64,000 nt of DNA from Saccharospirillum salsuginis (GTDB lineage: Bacteria; Pseudomonadota; Gammaproteobacteria; Pseudomonadales; Natronospirillaceae). A model generated the notes under the pieces. The model was not told where the DNA came from. It did not search any database and saw nothing but the letters and a program-made list of their open reading frames with translations. Positions 28,130 to 35,789 of the stretch are shown one piece after another. The stretch lies in NCBI RefSeq assembly GCF_014651855.1, contig NZ_BMXR01000014.1:1-64000 (forward strand). The letters run 5' to 3'. The translations under genes were made by a program, and so were the position numbers. Each line of letters begins with the position of its first letter. The stretch's first letter is position 1.

Positions 28130-28750
28130 TCAAGGATGAGCCTGGCCTTCGTACATGTAGGTCAAGAATTTCGGATGGCCAAGGTAGGCGTTGTTCACCG
28201 TCTCGACCTGAAAACCGGCCTTTCTCAAAAGCGCATCGGGTTGGCGGTCCAGGTGGCAGCCTCCGGCGCAGCACCGCCAGCACGGGGTCAGTCTTCGTTG
28301 CCACAAGGCGACCCGCTTTTCCGGCGACAGTCCATGCTCGACAAAAACAAAGCGACCTCCCGGCGCGAGTACCCGCCGGGCCTCGACCAGCGCCGCCTCG
28401 ATATCCGCGATGGAGCATAGGGTCCAGGTGCTGACGATCGTATCGACGGTGTTGTCATCCAGGGGAATTCGCTCGGCACCGGTTTCCAGCACTTCAATCG
28501 GAAACGAAGCCTCGTCGAATCGCTTCCGCGCCAGTTTGAGCAGGGCGGCCTCGGGTTCCAGGGCATAGAGGCGCTCAACCTGTGCGGCCTGATAAAAAGG
28601 CAAATTGATGCCCGAGCCAACGCCCAGTTCAAGAACACAGCCGCGAGCATTTCCCACCGAACGTTGGCGATAGTCGCGGAGGAACTCCGCCCCCATGGAT
28701 AGATTGATCAAGTGAGGCAGGACATACCGATTGTACAGGTTCACTGGCAT
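28130..28750 (-). CDS. Class I SAM-dependent methyltransferase
   Basis: About 206 aa. SAM-binding motif I LELGVGSGINLPFY, acidic end of strand 2 in LYALEPE, motif near TWTLCSI, and VLAPGGRFVFVEHGLS. The late CWRCCAGGCHLDR segment, with a GC-x-L-x-R signature, resembles METTL7/UbiE-like thiol or lipid methyltransferases. The ATG at 28750 has GGAG 8 bases upstream and is preferred over an in-frame GTG at 28801. It follows merA by 190 bp on the same strand and may belong to the mercury region; a role in thiol or metal methylation is speculative. Confidence 0.8.
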   Translation of the reverse strand: MPVNLYNRYVLPHLINLSMGAEFLRDYRQRSVGNARGCVLELGVGSGINLPFYQAAQVERLYALEPEAALLKLARKRFDEASFPIEVLETGAERIPLDDNTVDTIVSTWTLCSIADIEAALVEARRVLAPGGRFVFVEHGLSPEKRVALWQRRLTPCWRCCAGGCHLDRQPDALLRKAGFQVETVNNAYLGHPKFLTYMYEGQAHP

Positions 28751-28941
28751 CTGGATGACTCCGAGTCCGGAAAGGACGAGCTTGGAAATGGAACCCTTCA
28801 CCTAATCCATCGACAAGCGGACCGCATCAGAGGGTGCCGTGTCGAGCCACCCTAATCTGCATGCTGGTGCCGATCAGTCGGAGTGTAGCAGGCGATGGAC
28901 GGACGAACGCGCCCGCCGTCCACTTCGCGGCTGTTCTCCCT

Positions 28942-30588
28942 TTAGCCCGCGCAACAGGACAACTGCTTAACGTCCTTGGTAAAAGTCTGAGCACAGAGTT
29001 TGAGCCCTTCGACCATGGTCAGATAGGGGAAGAGTTCATCGGCGATGTCCTGCACTGTCATGCGTGCACGCATCGCCATCACGGCCGTCTGAATCAGTTC
29101 TCCCGCTTCACCGCACACCGCCTGTACACCCAGCAAGCGACCGCTTACTTGTTCGGCAACCATTTTGATAAAACCCCGGGTCTGGACATTGACCAGGGCC
29201 CTGGGGACACTGTCCAACGTCAGTGTGCGGCTGTCCGTCGCAAGCCCCCTGGATTGCGCCTGCTCTTCAGTCAGCCCCACGGTCGCCACCTGAGGGTCGG
29301 TGAAGACCACGGCCGGCATAGTGTCGAGATCCAGCCGGGCCGTACCGCCTGTCATATTGATGGCGGCGCGGCTGCCTCCGGCGGCGGCCACATAAACGAA
29401 CTGCGGCATATCCGCGCAGTCGCCCGAGGCATAGATACCCGGCGTACTGGTTCGCAGGTGCTCGTCCACCTGAATGGCGCCATCAACGGTCGTCACGCCA
29501 GCCGCCGTCACATTCAGGGAATCCGTGTTCGGTATCCGGCCCGTGGCCACCAGCAATCGATCCGCACGAATGTCACCGGCCGGCGTGGTGAGAACAATGT
29601 CGCCCTCTTCCGGCCTTACCCGGCTGACCTCGGTTCGGTTCAACACCTCGATGCCTTCGACGCGAAAAGCGGCTTCCAGTGCTTCGGCCACCGCCGGGTC
29701 TTCCCGGGACAACAGCCGGCTGCGCGCCAGTATGGTCACCTGGCTGCCCAACCGGGAAAAGGCCTGGGCCAGTTCGACAGCCACAACGGACGCGCCGATC
29801 ACCACCAGACGATCCGGAACGGTGTCGCTGGCCAGGGCTTCGGTGGAGGTCCAATAAGGAACCTCGTCCAGACCCGCAATGGGCGGTATGGCCGGGCGGG
29901 CGCCGGTACCGATAAAGGCCCGGTCGAAGGTCACAGTCTGTACCTCACCATTGGGCGTCTCCACCACCAGGGAATGCCGGTCTACAAAGCGCGCTGCTCC
30001 TTTTACTACGGTGATGGCATCGCTGTCGCGAAGGATGCGCTCGTACTTGGCCTCACGCAGCGCCTCAACCCGCGTTTGCTGCTGATCCAGGAGGGCACGC
30101 CGGTCGATCCTCGGCTCGCAAGCCTCGATGCCGTCGTCGAAGGGGCTGGTCCGACGCCGGTGAGCGATCTCCGCCGCGCGAATCATGATCTTGGACGGGA
30201 CACAGCCGATGTTGACGCAGGTACCGCCCAGGGTACCGCGCTCGATCAGCGTTACCCGAGCGCCCCGCTCGACCGACTTCAACGCCGCAGCCATGGCGGC
30301 ACCGCCACTGCCGATGACGACGATATGAGGGGTGTCCGAACGCCCATGCCCGGACCCGGGAGCGGAGGTTTCGATTGCCGTGTTATCCACGACACCGGCC
30401 TGGTAGCCGACCGCGGATGCGGCCTCGATCAGGGCCGTGGCAACCAGGTTCGCTTCCGTCCATACATGGGCGGAACCCTCCGGATAGGACACCCTGGCCG
30501 ACCGAACGCCGGCCACGCCCGTCAAGGCGGCTTCCAGATGAGTGGCACATTGGTCGCAGGTCATGCCTTTGATGCTCAGCGTAATCAT
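28942..30588 (-). CDS. merA: Mercuric reductase (MerA)
   Basis: 548-aa flavoprotein that reduces Hg(II) to volatile Hg(0) with NADPH in the cytoplasm. An N-terminal heavy-metal-binding domain has GMTCDQC. It continues with FAD motif GSGGAAMAAA, the redox-active GGTCVNIGCVPSK, a NAD(P) motif (VVIGASVVAVELAQAF), and the C-terminal vicinal cysteines SCCAG that hand over Hg(II). GGAGAG lies before the ATG at 30588. A MerR-type promoter reads into it from 30664-30694. Unlike classical operons, the transporter genes are on the opposite side of the promoter region and merR is 11 kb away. Confidence 0.97.
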   Translation of the reverse strand: MITLSIKGMTCDQCATHLEAALTGVAGVRSARVSYPEGSAHVWTEANLVATALIEAASAVGYQAGVVDNTAIETSAPGSGHGRSDTPHIVVIGSGGAAMAAALKSVERGARVTLIERGTLGGTCVNIGCVPSKIMIRAAEIAHRRRTSPFDDGIEACEPRIDRRALLDQQQTRVEALREAKYERILRDSDAITVVKGAARFVDRHSLVVETPNGEVQTVTFDRAFIGTGARPAIPPIAGLDEVPYWTSTEALASDTVPDRLVVIGASVVAVELAQAFSRLGSQVTILARSRLLSREDPAVAEALEAAFRVEGIEVLNRTEVSRVRPEEGDIVLTTPAGDIRADRLLVATGRIPNTDSLNVTAAGVTTVDGAIQVDEHLRTSTPGIYASGDCADMPQFVYVAAAGGSRAAINMTGGTARLDLDTMPAVVFTDPQVATVGLTEEQAQSRGLATDSRTLTLDSVPRALVNVQTRGFIKMVAEQVSGRLLGVQAVCGEAGELIQTAVMAMRARMTVQDIADELFPYLTMVEGLKLCAQTFTKDVKQLSCCAG

Positions 30589-30663
30589 GGTGTCTCTCCA
30601 CATTAGCCGGTCTAGTGAGGCTCTCAAGGCCGGACTTGAATATCGGGAATCGCTTAACCATCA

Positions 30664-30694
30664 AGGCTAGCTCCGTAGTTTGGTACGGAGTCAA
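30664..30694 (-). promoter_or_regulatory. MerR-type promoter/operator for merA
   Basis: On the minus strand: -35 TTGACT and -10 TAGCCT with a 19-bp spacer containing the dyad CCGTA-N6-TACGG. The over-long 19-bp spacer is the hallmark of MerR-activated promoters. Confidence 0.85.
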
Positions 30695-30746
30695 GCCCCC
30701 GGGTCGACGCTGGTTGAGAAAGCATCTCTCTGTGGAGCACTGAGCC

Positions 30747-30777
30747 TTGACTCCGTACCAAGGTACGGCACTAAGCT
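30747..30777 (+). promoter_or_regulatory. MerR-type promoter/operator for merE operon
   Basis: -35 TTGACT (30747-30752) and -10 TAAGCT (30772-30777) with a 19-bp spacer holding the perfect dyad CCGTACCAAGGTACGG. It faces away from the merA promoter, 52 bp apart. Confidence 0.88.
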
Positions 30778-30816
30778 TTAATCAAATCGTAGTCGCGTCA
30801 TCGCCTGGAGGGGGTC

Positions 30817-31047
30817 GTGAACAAACCAGCCCGTCCATCCAGTGTCGACAAACAGCCTTCCCTCGGGACTTACGCCTGGGGTGTTCTGGCCGCCTTGACC
30901 TGCCCCTGCCACCTACCGCTGGTCGCCCTGGCTCTGGCGGGTACGTCTTTTGGTGCAATATTGATGGATTACATCCTGGTCGCGGCAGGCTTACTGGTGG
31001 CGTTGTTCGGGCTGTCGTTGTACATGGCCATGAGTCGGAGCCGGTGA
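30817..31047 (+). CDS. merE: Mercury transporter MerE-like
   Basis: 76-aa inner-membrane protein with two helices and the MerE signature AALTCPCHLPLVALALAGTSFGA, in which the CPC motif binds Hg(II). MerE imports inorganic and methyl mercury in Tn21-type systems. It starts at GTG with GGAGGGGG directly upstream, 40 bp after a MerR-type -10 box. First gene of a three-gene unit with a thioredoxin-like and a membrane protein. Confidence 0.88.
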   Translation: MNKPARPSSVDKQPSLGTYAWGVLAALTCPCHLPLVALALAGTSFGAILMDYILVAAGLLVALFGLSLYMAMSRSR

Positions 31048-31159
31048 TCGAGGAGGGCTTCCGCCGTTTTTTCCAGGCGGCCTCCGATCGACCCGACCCC
31101 TGTATCAAGCGCCTCTGTCACCGACCCCGTAAATTGCCTTCTTGAGAGGAGAAACCACG

Positions 31160-31708
31160 ATGTTCGCCTGGGTTCAAGCCGTTTTAAAAGATCTGCGCCG
31201 GCGACGCGCCGGCCTGCTTCTCGCCGGCCTCGTGGCCATCCAGGGAGCGTTCGCGGCGCCCGCCCCCGAAGCACCGGATGCGTACTTCCGAACGGCCGAA
31301 GGAATGACTGTGTCCACGGCGGAACTCAAAGGAGAGCCGACCTTATTATTTCTGCTGTCGACTTGGTGCACCAGTTGCTCGGCCGGGGTAAAAGCCCTCT
31401 ATCGCCAGGCCGATCAATTAGAAGACCTGAGGCTGCGCGTCGTGGTGTTGCGCAATTATGAGAATGGAGGGTACCCCGGCATGGACATTCAGCCCTACGT
31501 CGAACAGGTGGTATCGAACTTCGTTCAGCCGGAAAACTGGATTCTGGGTCAGGCGTCCGAGAAACTGGACCAGGCCTATTACGCTCGCCACTATCCGGAC
31601 ATCTATTTTCTGATCGATGCGAACGGTCGCATCCAGGACGTCAGCAGTGCGCCAGCGGCGACCATGGATCGCATCCTGACCTTCGCCATCGACCAACAAG
31701 GGGATTGA
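31160..31708 (+). CDS. Exported thioredoxin-like protein in the mer operon
   Basis: 182 aa. Signal peptide or anchor (LLLAGLVAIQGAFA, cleavage near residue 32), then a TlpA/redoxin-like domain with the redox pair in STWCTSCSAG (Cys70, Cys73) and a later YYARHYPDIYFLID segment that includes the cis-proline region typical of the fold. GAGGAGA precedes the ATG. It lies between merE and a CC-motif membrane protein under a MerR-type promoter, so it may keep periplasmic thiols reduced during Hg(II) capture. It is not a standard Mer protein (it is unlike MerP). Confidence 0.8.
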   Translation: MFAWVQAVLKDLRRRRAGLLLAGLVAIQGAFAAPAPEAPDAYFRTAEGMTVSTAELKGEPTLLFLLSTWCTSCSAGVKALYRQADQLEDLRLRVVVLRNYENGGYPGMDIQPYVEQVVSNFVQPENWILGQASEKLDQAYYARHYPDIYFLIDANGRIQDVSSAPAATMDRILTFAIDQQGD

Positions 31709-31714
31709 CCGGCC

Positions 31715-32233
31715 ATGCGTTCGATATTGGAAGCACTGAAGCGTGTTTGGGAAGACGCCGTCAGCCGTCGGACGGCGATACTGGGGTTGCTGATCTTGTG
31801 GCCACTGTATGCGGCGACGTTACCGGCCGCCTTCACCGGGGGGCGAATCGGTTGGGTCAGCCTGAAGATGCTGACACCCTCGCTGGCCGTGCTGGCGACG
31901 GGTTTATCGGTGTTTCTGGCCTTAACGTTGTCCATGATGGTCTGGCTTATTCGCCAGGGTTACAAATCCAGCAAGGGAACGGCGGCCGGTGGTGCCACTA
32001 TTGCTTTGCTTACGCCGATTCTGTGCTGCAGCCCTCTACTCCCACTGGCGATCGGAGGGTTGGCCGTTGCGTTTCCCGCACTGGCCGGGGCCGCCGCCGG
32101 AAGGGTGCAAGCCTTCATTGCCATTCATGAAATCGAGATTCTGAGTGTCGCCCTGGTATTAACGGCCGTGGCTTTTCTACAAAACGCCAGGCGGGTAGCA
32201 GCCGGCACACACTGCCGGGTATCCAACACATAA
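31715..32233 (+). CDS. CC-motif membrane protein in the mer operon
   Basis: 172 aa with four or five hydrophobic segments. A vicinal cysteine pair is in the membrane, in LLTPILCCSPLLPLAIGG (Cys104-Cys105), and another Cys is near the C-terminus. The CC-x-P placement recalls MerT and MerF, whose first-helix vicinal cysteines accept Hg(II), but overall sequence and topology differ. It starts 6 bp after the thioredoxin-like gene and ends before a hairpin. A candidate mercuric-ion transporter or partner of the thioredoxin-like protein (inference). Confidence 0.72.
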   Translation: MRSILEALKRVWEDAVSRRTAILGLLILWPLYAATLPAAFTGGRIGWVSLKMLTPSLAVLATGLSVFLALTLSMMVWLIRQGYKSSKGTAAGGATIALLTPILCCSPLLPLAIGGLAVAFPALAGAAAGRVQAFIAIHEIEILSVALVLTAVAFLQNARRVAAGTHCRVSNT

Positions 32234-32262
32234 CAAGGCCGAGCGTTCAACGCCCGGCCTTG
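32234..32262 (+). terminator. Hairpin after the merE operon
   Basis: CAAGGCCG and CGGCCTTG flank a short inner stem (GCG/CGC). It starts at the stop codon of the membrane protein gene. There is no T run, so termination is plausible but not certain. Confidence 0.5.
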
Positions 32263-32288
32263 GCTGAATCAGGTCGACGGAAAACGCC

Positions 32289-33017
32289 CTACTCCGCCGC
32301 CAATGGCAACACCTCATCCTCCGACGACGCCATCCAGGCCACGGCCGCTCGACTCAGCCATTCGCAGAACACCATTTCACAATAGTGAAAACCCCGGCCC
32401 CGGAAACCACCCTCAAACCACCGCATCAAACAGTGTTTCAACGCCATTTCCGCGTCCCCCGGGTTCATTCTGGCCAATTGCCGGGTCTGTTCGAAGAAGT
32501 CCCAGCCTTGGTTAACCGCTTCCTCTGCCGTTAACGCCCCCAGCCCATCGAACTCCCACCAGACGGCATCGCCCGACCGGTCTTCATCCCACCGGAGGTC
32601 GCGAACGTAACCGAGGTCGTATCGGGTGAGGGGTTTCGGATCGAGATCCGTCGACCGGGGCCGGGAACCGAAGGCCTGCAATACCGCCAGAGCGAAACCG
32701 GAACCGACCCAGAGCGCGTAAGCCTCGACCAGTTCACGCCGGGCAAACACCGAGACGGAACCGCTTTTCAGCTCGGCGGATGACGGGGTGGCGGGAATAT
32801 AGGGCCGCCCATGGCGCTCGTCCATATCGGACGCCCAGGCCTTTGCCTGAGGCGTTTCCAGAAAACGGTCGGGATGGTGCGCCGGGTCGCCGCCGGCAGC
32901 CTCGTGCAGGTCGTTCAATGAATAGAAATCGCCCTGTCGGCGAATGCTGTGGGAGAGAACGGTGAGCGAATTATTTTGGGACGAGCGAGGTTGTGACGTA
33001 TCATGAGTGATAGCCAT
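32289..33017 (-). CDS. KilA-N-domain protein
   Basis: 242 aa. Residues ~20-110 match the KilA-N DNA-binding domain common in phages and large viruses: GDFYSLNDLHEAAGGDPAHHPDRFLETPQAKAWASDM, then SVFARRELVEAYALWVGSGFALAVLQAF. The C-terminal half is acidic and aromatic with no named domain. AGGAG lies before the ATG. There are no other phage genes nearby, so this is an orphan, probably captured from a phage. The 480-bp upstream region is AT-richer than its surroundings and contains an AACAGTT/AACTGTT dyad that could be its own operator. Confidence 0.82.
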   Translation of the reverse strand: MAITHDTSQPRSSQNNSLTVLSHSIRRQGDFYSLNDLHEAAGGDPAHHPDRFLETPQAKAWASDMDERHGRPYIPATPSSAELKSGSVSVFARRELVEAYALWVGSGFALAVLQAFGSRPRSTDLDPKPLTRYDLGYVRDLRWDEDRSGDAVWWEFDGLGALTAEEAVNQGWDFFEQTRQLARMNPGDAEMALKHCLMRWFEGGFRGRGFHYCEMVFCEWLSRAAVAWMASSEDEVLPLAAE

Positions 33018-33185
33018 TGTGGACTCCTATTCAGTCTGCATGGTTAGCTATCTTCGGGTGTTCCAGCACCCGGAGGTAGCGCTTGTTAACGTTCTGCTGT
33101 GTCGGTCGATAGTGCGACCTTTTTAACTTGGCTTTTTGTGCGTAAAACGCACCAGTCCATTCACTCATGAAACACTGTAAAAATC

Positions 33186-33214
33186 AACAGTTTTTGTATG
33201 AACTGTGAACTGTT
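33186..33214. promoter_or_regulatory. Dyad upstream of the KilA-N gene
   Basis: AACAGTT at 33186-33192 and AACTGTT at 33208-33214, 15 bases apart, with a further AACTGT between. It lies in the 484-bp gap (33018-33501) between the KilA-N and first SUMF1 genes; I see no gene in the rest of that gap, which is AT-rich and may hold promoters for both. Confidence 0.35.
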
Positions 33215-33501
33215 ATTCGACAACATGGCGTCGATTTTCGGAAGTAATTAAGCACCGCTTTGACCGAGCAAAATTTCTGACCCAACTGTATTCGAAAGTA
33301 CGACCAACCTGGCGTTCAATATAAAACGGTACCTTCTCGTGGCGCCTTTTCAAATGGCACCGGCGCTAACGTCTCAATTGTTGGCTTCCCTATACGAAGC
33401 TCAAGAATCAGCAACGCATCACACCTTCATAAAACCGGTGGCTGTACTATATCATCGTCTTGCACTCTGACGGATATACGCCAAGGAAGCACTACCCTGA
33501 T

Positions 33502-34440
33502 ATGAAGTGTCTACCCATCGTAACCCTGCTTTCCGCCTGCATTGTATTGCCATTGACCGGCTGCCAGGGCAAGGCCCCGCCTGAAGACGTCGACGCCCTC
33601 ATCGAACGCACTCTGGACAACCTGGTCTATGTCGAGGGTGGCAGTTTTATGATGGGTGACATCGGTTATGAAGTCCCGGAGAGCGACCCGAATGGTGAAT
33701 GGGTGACCATGGCCGACGGTAGTGAAAGTTATCGCAGGCCCTTCGGTTGTGGACCTGATTGTAGTCTGGCGCACAAGGTGACCTTGAGCGGATATTACAT
33801 CAACAAGTACGAGACCACCTACGGTGAATACGATGTATACACCGAAGCCAACGGGTTGCCGATGGTGCATGAAGACCGACGTGGCAAGTCCAAGGCGGTT
33901 GTACCGGAAAAGCCTGTCTACATCGGTGTGGACTGGTACGGCGCCCGAGACTACTGCCTGTGGCTGGGCGAGATCACCGGCATGGCGTTCGACCTGCCGA
34001 CCGAGGCACAATGGGAATACGCTGCCCGTAGCCGGGGCCGCGCCGTGCGATACGCCACCAATAACGATAAAATAGAGACTGGCAAGAATTATCGCTCACG
34101 GGAGGCTGAAGCGTTCGTGACCGATGTACCGGGCAGGTATCCCCCCAACCCGCTGGGGCTCTACGATATGACCGGCAACGTGAACGAATGGGTGCGAGAT
34201 TGGTACAGCCTTCGCTATTATGAGGAATCGCCCGAACTCGATCCTCAGGGTCCCGAATACGATAACCTCTACGCCACACAAAAGTTCTCACGAGGCTTCG
34301 GAACTGCCAATTCGGATTGGAGTCGGAATTTGGTCTACCGACGCATTGCTGATCCACCTGAAAATGATGGCAATGGCAATGGCTTCCGTTGTGCTCTTTA
34401 CAGCGAAAAGCCTTTAACCGATGCCTCAGAGATACGCTAG
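33502..34440 (+). CDS. SUMF1-domain lipoprotein (paralogue 1), candidate immunity protein
   Basis: 312 aa. Lipoprotein signal with lipobox PLTGC (Cys19), then a SUMF1/formylglycine-generating-enzyme-like domain: VYVEGGSFMMGDIGYE at the start, LPTEAQWEYAARSRGR in the middle, YDMTGNVNEWVRDWY, and GFRCAL at the end. The paired active-site cysteines of true formylglycine-generating enzymes are absent (only one Cys near the end), so sulfatase maturation is unlikely. A paralogue at 34818 is about three-quarters identical by eye. The pair faces a vgrG-linked cargo gene; an immunity role is inferred. The stop overlaps the 3' end of the cargo-gene remnant. Confidence 0.85.
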   Translation: MKCLPIVTLLSACIVLPLTGCQGKAPPEDVDALIERTLDNLVYVEGGSFMMGDIGYEVPESDPNGEWVTMADGSESYRRPFGCGPDCSLAHKVTLSGYYINKYETTYGEYDVYTEANGLPMVHEDRRGKSKAVVPEKPVYIGVDWYGARDYCLWLGEITGMAFDLPTEAQWEYAARSRGRAVRYATNNDKIETGKNYRSREAEAFVTDVPGRYPPNPLGLYDMTGNVNEWVRDWYSLRYYEESPELDPQGPEYDNLYATQKFSRGFGTANSDWSRNLVYRRIADPPENDGNGNGFRCALYSEKPLTDASEIR

Positions 34441-34730
34441 AAGGGATTGGGTCCTAGGGCAACATCTGAACAAGCACAGCCACTCGGATCCGTTAGATTT
34501 GCCCACCAGTTCCGCAGCGCTTCCCGGTCTTCTGAATAGCTCATATATTCGAGCAGGCGCCCCAAAGCGTTAGAAGCATCCAGGCAGCGATCACCCACGG
34601 AGCGGCCACTTTTGGAAGCTGCCAGTGTGAGTTCCAGGAATTCCCTACGGGTCTATACGCCTTGGATCATTAGATTGCGGATCACCCGTTCGCGCGGACG
34701 GTCCACTTCGACCCCGGTCCAGTCATGTCA
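34437..34730 (-). pseudogene. Decayed C-terminal copy of the vgrG-linked cargo gene
   Basis: On the minus strand this stretch reads as the last ~97 residues of the 974-aa protein encoded at 35757 (from about W878). Examples are VDRPRERVIRNLMIQG, SGRSVGDRCLDASNALG, EDREALRNWW and the end CACSDVALGPNPF with stop. It is disrupted by one in-frame TAG where the intact gene has Ser900, plus a 3-codon deletion just after, and lacks everything upstream. The reading frame is otherwise kept and substitutions are many. So it is an old copy or the tip of a different allele, not a recent duplication. Confidence 0.85.
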
Positions 34731-34817
34731 GACATCTAACCTATGCGCAAAGGATCACAGCACCCCATTCCGCACTTTGGTATTCTCTCCGCAGACTTCA
34801 AAAGGATTTCCACCATC

Positions 34818-35789
34818 ATGTTGACCAGACACAGTCTATGTCGAGGGACGCTTCTGATCGGCCTGCCCCTCATCGCCGCCTGTCAGGACCCAGCACCACC
34901 GGAAGACGTCGACGCTCTCATCGAACGCACCCTGGACAATTTGGTCTATGTCGAGGGCGGCAGTTTTATGATGGGCGACATCGGATATGAAGTTCCGGAA
35001 AGCGACCCGGACGGAGAATGGGTAACCATGGCCGACGGTAGCAAGAGCTATCGCAAACCCTTCGGTTGCAATGCCGGTTGTTACCCGATGCATAAAGTGA
35101 CCTTGACCGGTTATTACATCAACAAATACGAGACCACCTACGGCGAATACGATGTTTATACTGAAGCCAATGGCTTGCCCAGGGCCATGGCGGAAGTACG
35201 TGGCAAAGCCGTGGCTGTTCAACCTGAGAGGCCCGTCTATGTGGGCGTCGACTGGTATGGTGCCCGGGACTACTGCCAATGGCTAGGCAAGATCACCGGG
35301 CTGGCGTTCGACCTGCCGACCGAGGCTCAGTGGGAATACGCTGCCCGCAGCCGGGGCCGGGCCGTACGATACGCAACCGATAACGGCAAGATGGAACCCG
35401 GCCGGAACTATCGGTCACTTGAAGCCGAAGCATTTGTTCCCGACGTGCCAGGCCGGTACCCGCCCAACCCTCTTGGGCTTTACGACATGACCGGTAACGT
35501 CAACGAGTGGGTGAGGGATTGGTATCACCATCGTTACTACGAGCAATCGCCTGAACTCGACCCTCAAGGTCCCGAATACGATAACCTCTATGCCACACAA
35601 AAGGTTTCACGCGGCTCGGGACTGGCCAATTCAGACTGGACCCGGAATTTGGTTTTTCGACGCCTGCCCCGAAATCCGGAAAATGACGGCAGCGGCGAGG
35701 GCTTCCGCTGTGCCCTGCACAGTGACGAGCCCCTCCACGATGCCTCGGAACTACCGCTAGAAGGGGTTGGTGCCGAGGGCGACATCTGA
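34818..35789 (+). CDS. SUMF1-domain lipoprotein (paralogue 2), candidate immunity protein
   Basis: 323 aa, same layout as paralogue 1: lipobox LIAAC (Cys17), the shared APPEDVDALIERTL or PPEDVDALIERTL opening, SUMF1 core with LPTEAQWEYAARSRGRAVRYAT and GFRCALHSDE. One extra base near the end shifts the frame relative to paralogue 1, so the protein gains about a dozen residues and its 3' end overlaps the convergent cargo gene by 33 bp. AAGGAT lies before the ATG. Differences between the two copies are scattered, with a cluster around the first-third loop (FGCNAGCYPMHK versus FGCGPDCSLAHK). Confidence 0.85.
   Translation: MLTRHSLCRGTLLIGLPLIAACQDPAPPEDVDALIERTLDNLVYVEGGSFMMGDIGYEVPESDPDGEWVTMADGSKSYRKPFGCNAGCYPMHKVTLTGYYINKYETTYGEYDVYTEANGLPRAMAEVRGKAVAVQPERPVYVGVDWYGARDYCQWLGKITGLAFDLPTEAQWEYAARSRGRAVRYATDNGKMEPGRNYRSLEAEAFVPDVPGRYPPNPLGLYDMTGNVNEWVRDWYHHRYYEQSPELDPQGPEYDNLYATQKVSRGSGLANSDWTRNLVFRRLPRNPENDGSGEGFRCALHSDEPLHDASELPLEGVGAEGDI

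Noticed and set aside
34612..34824. Small plus-strand open frame upstream of SUMF1 paralogue 2
   Set aside because: It lies across the cargo-gene remnant in antisense and has no ribosome site or recognisable protein.
33502..35789. SUMF1 genes as formylglycine-generating enzymes for a sulfatase
   Set aside because: The paired active-site cysteines are missing and there is no sulfatase gene in the window.
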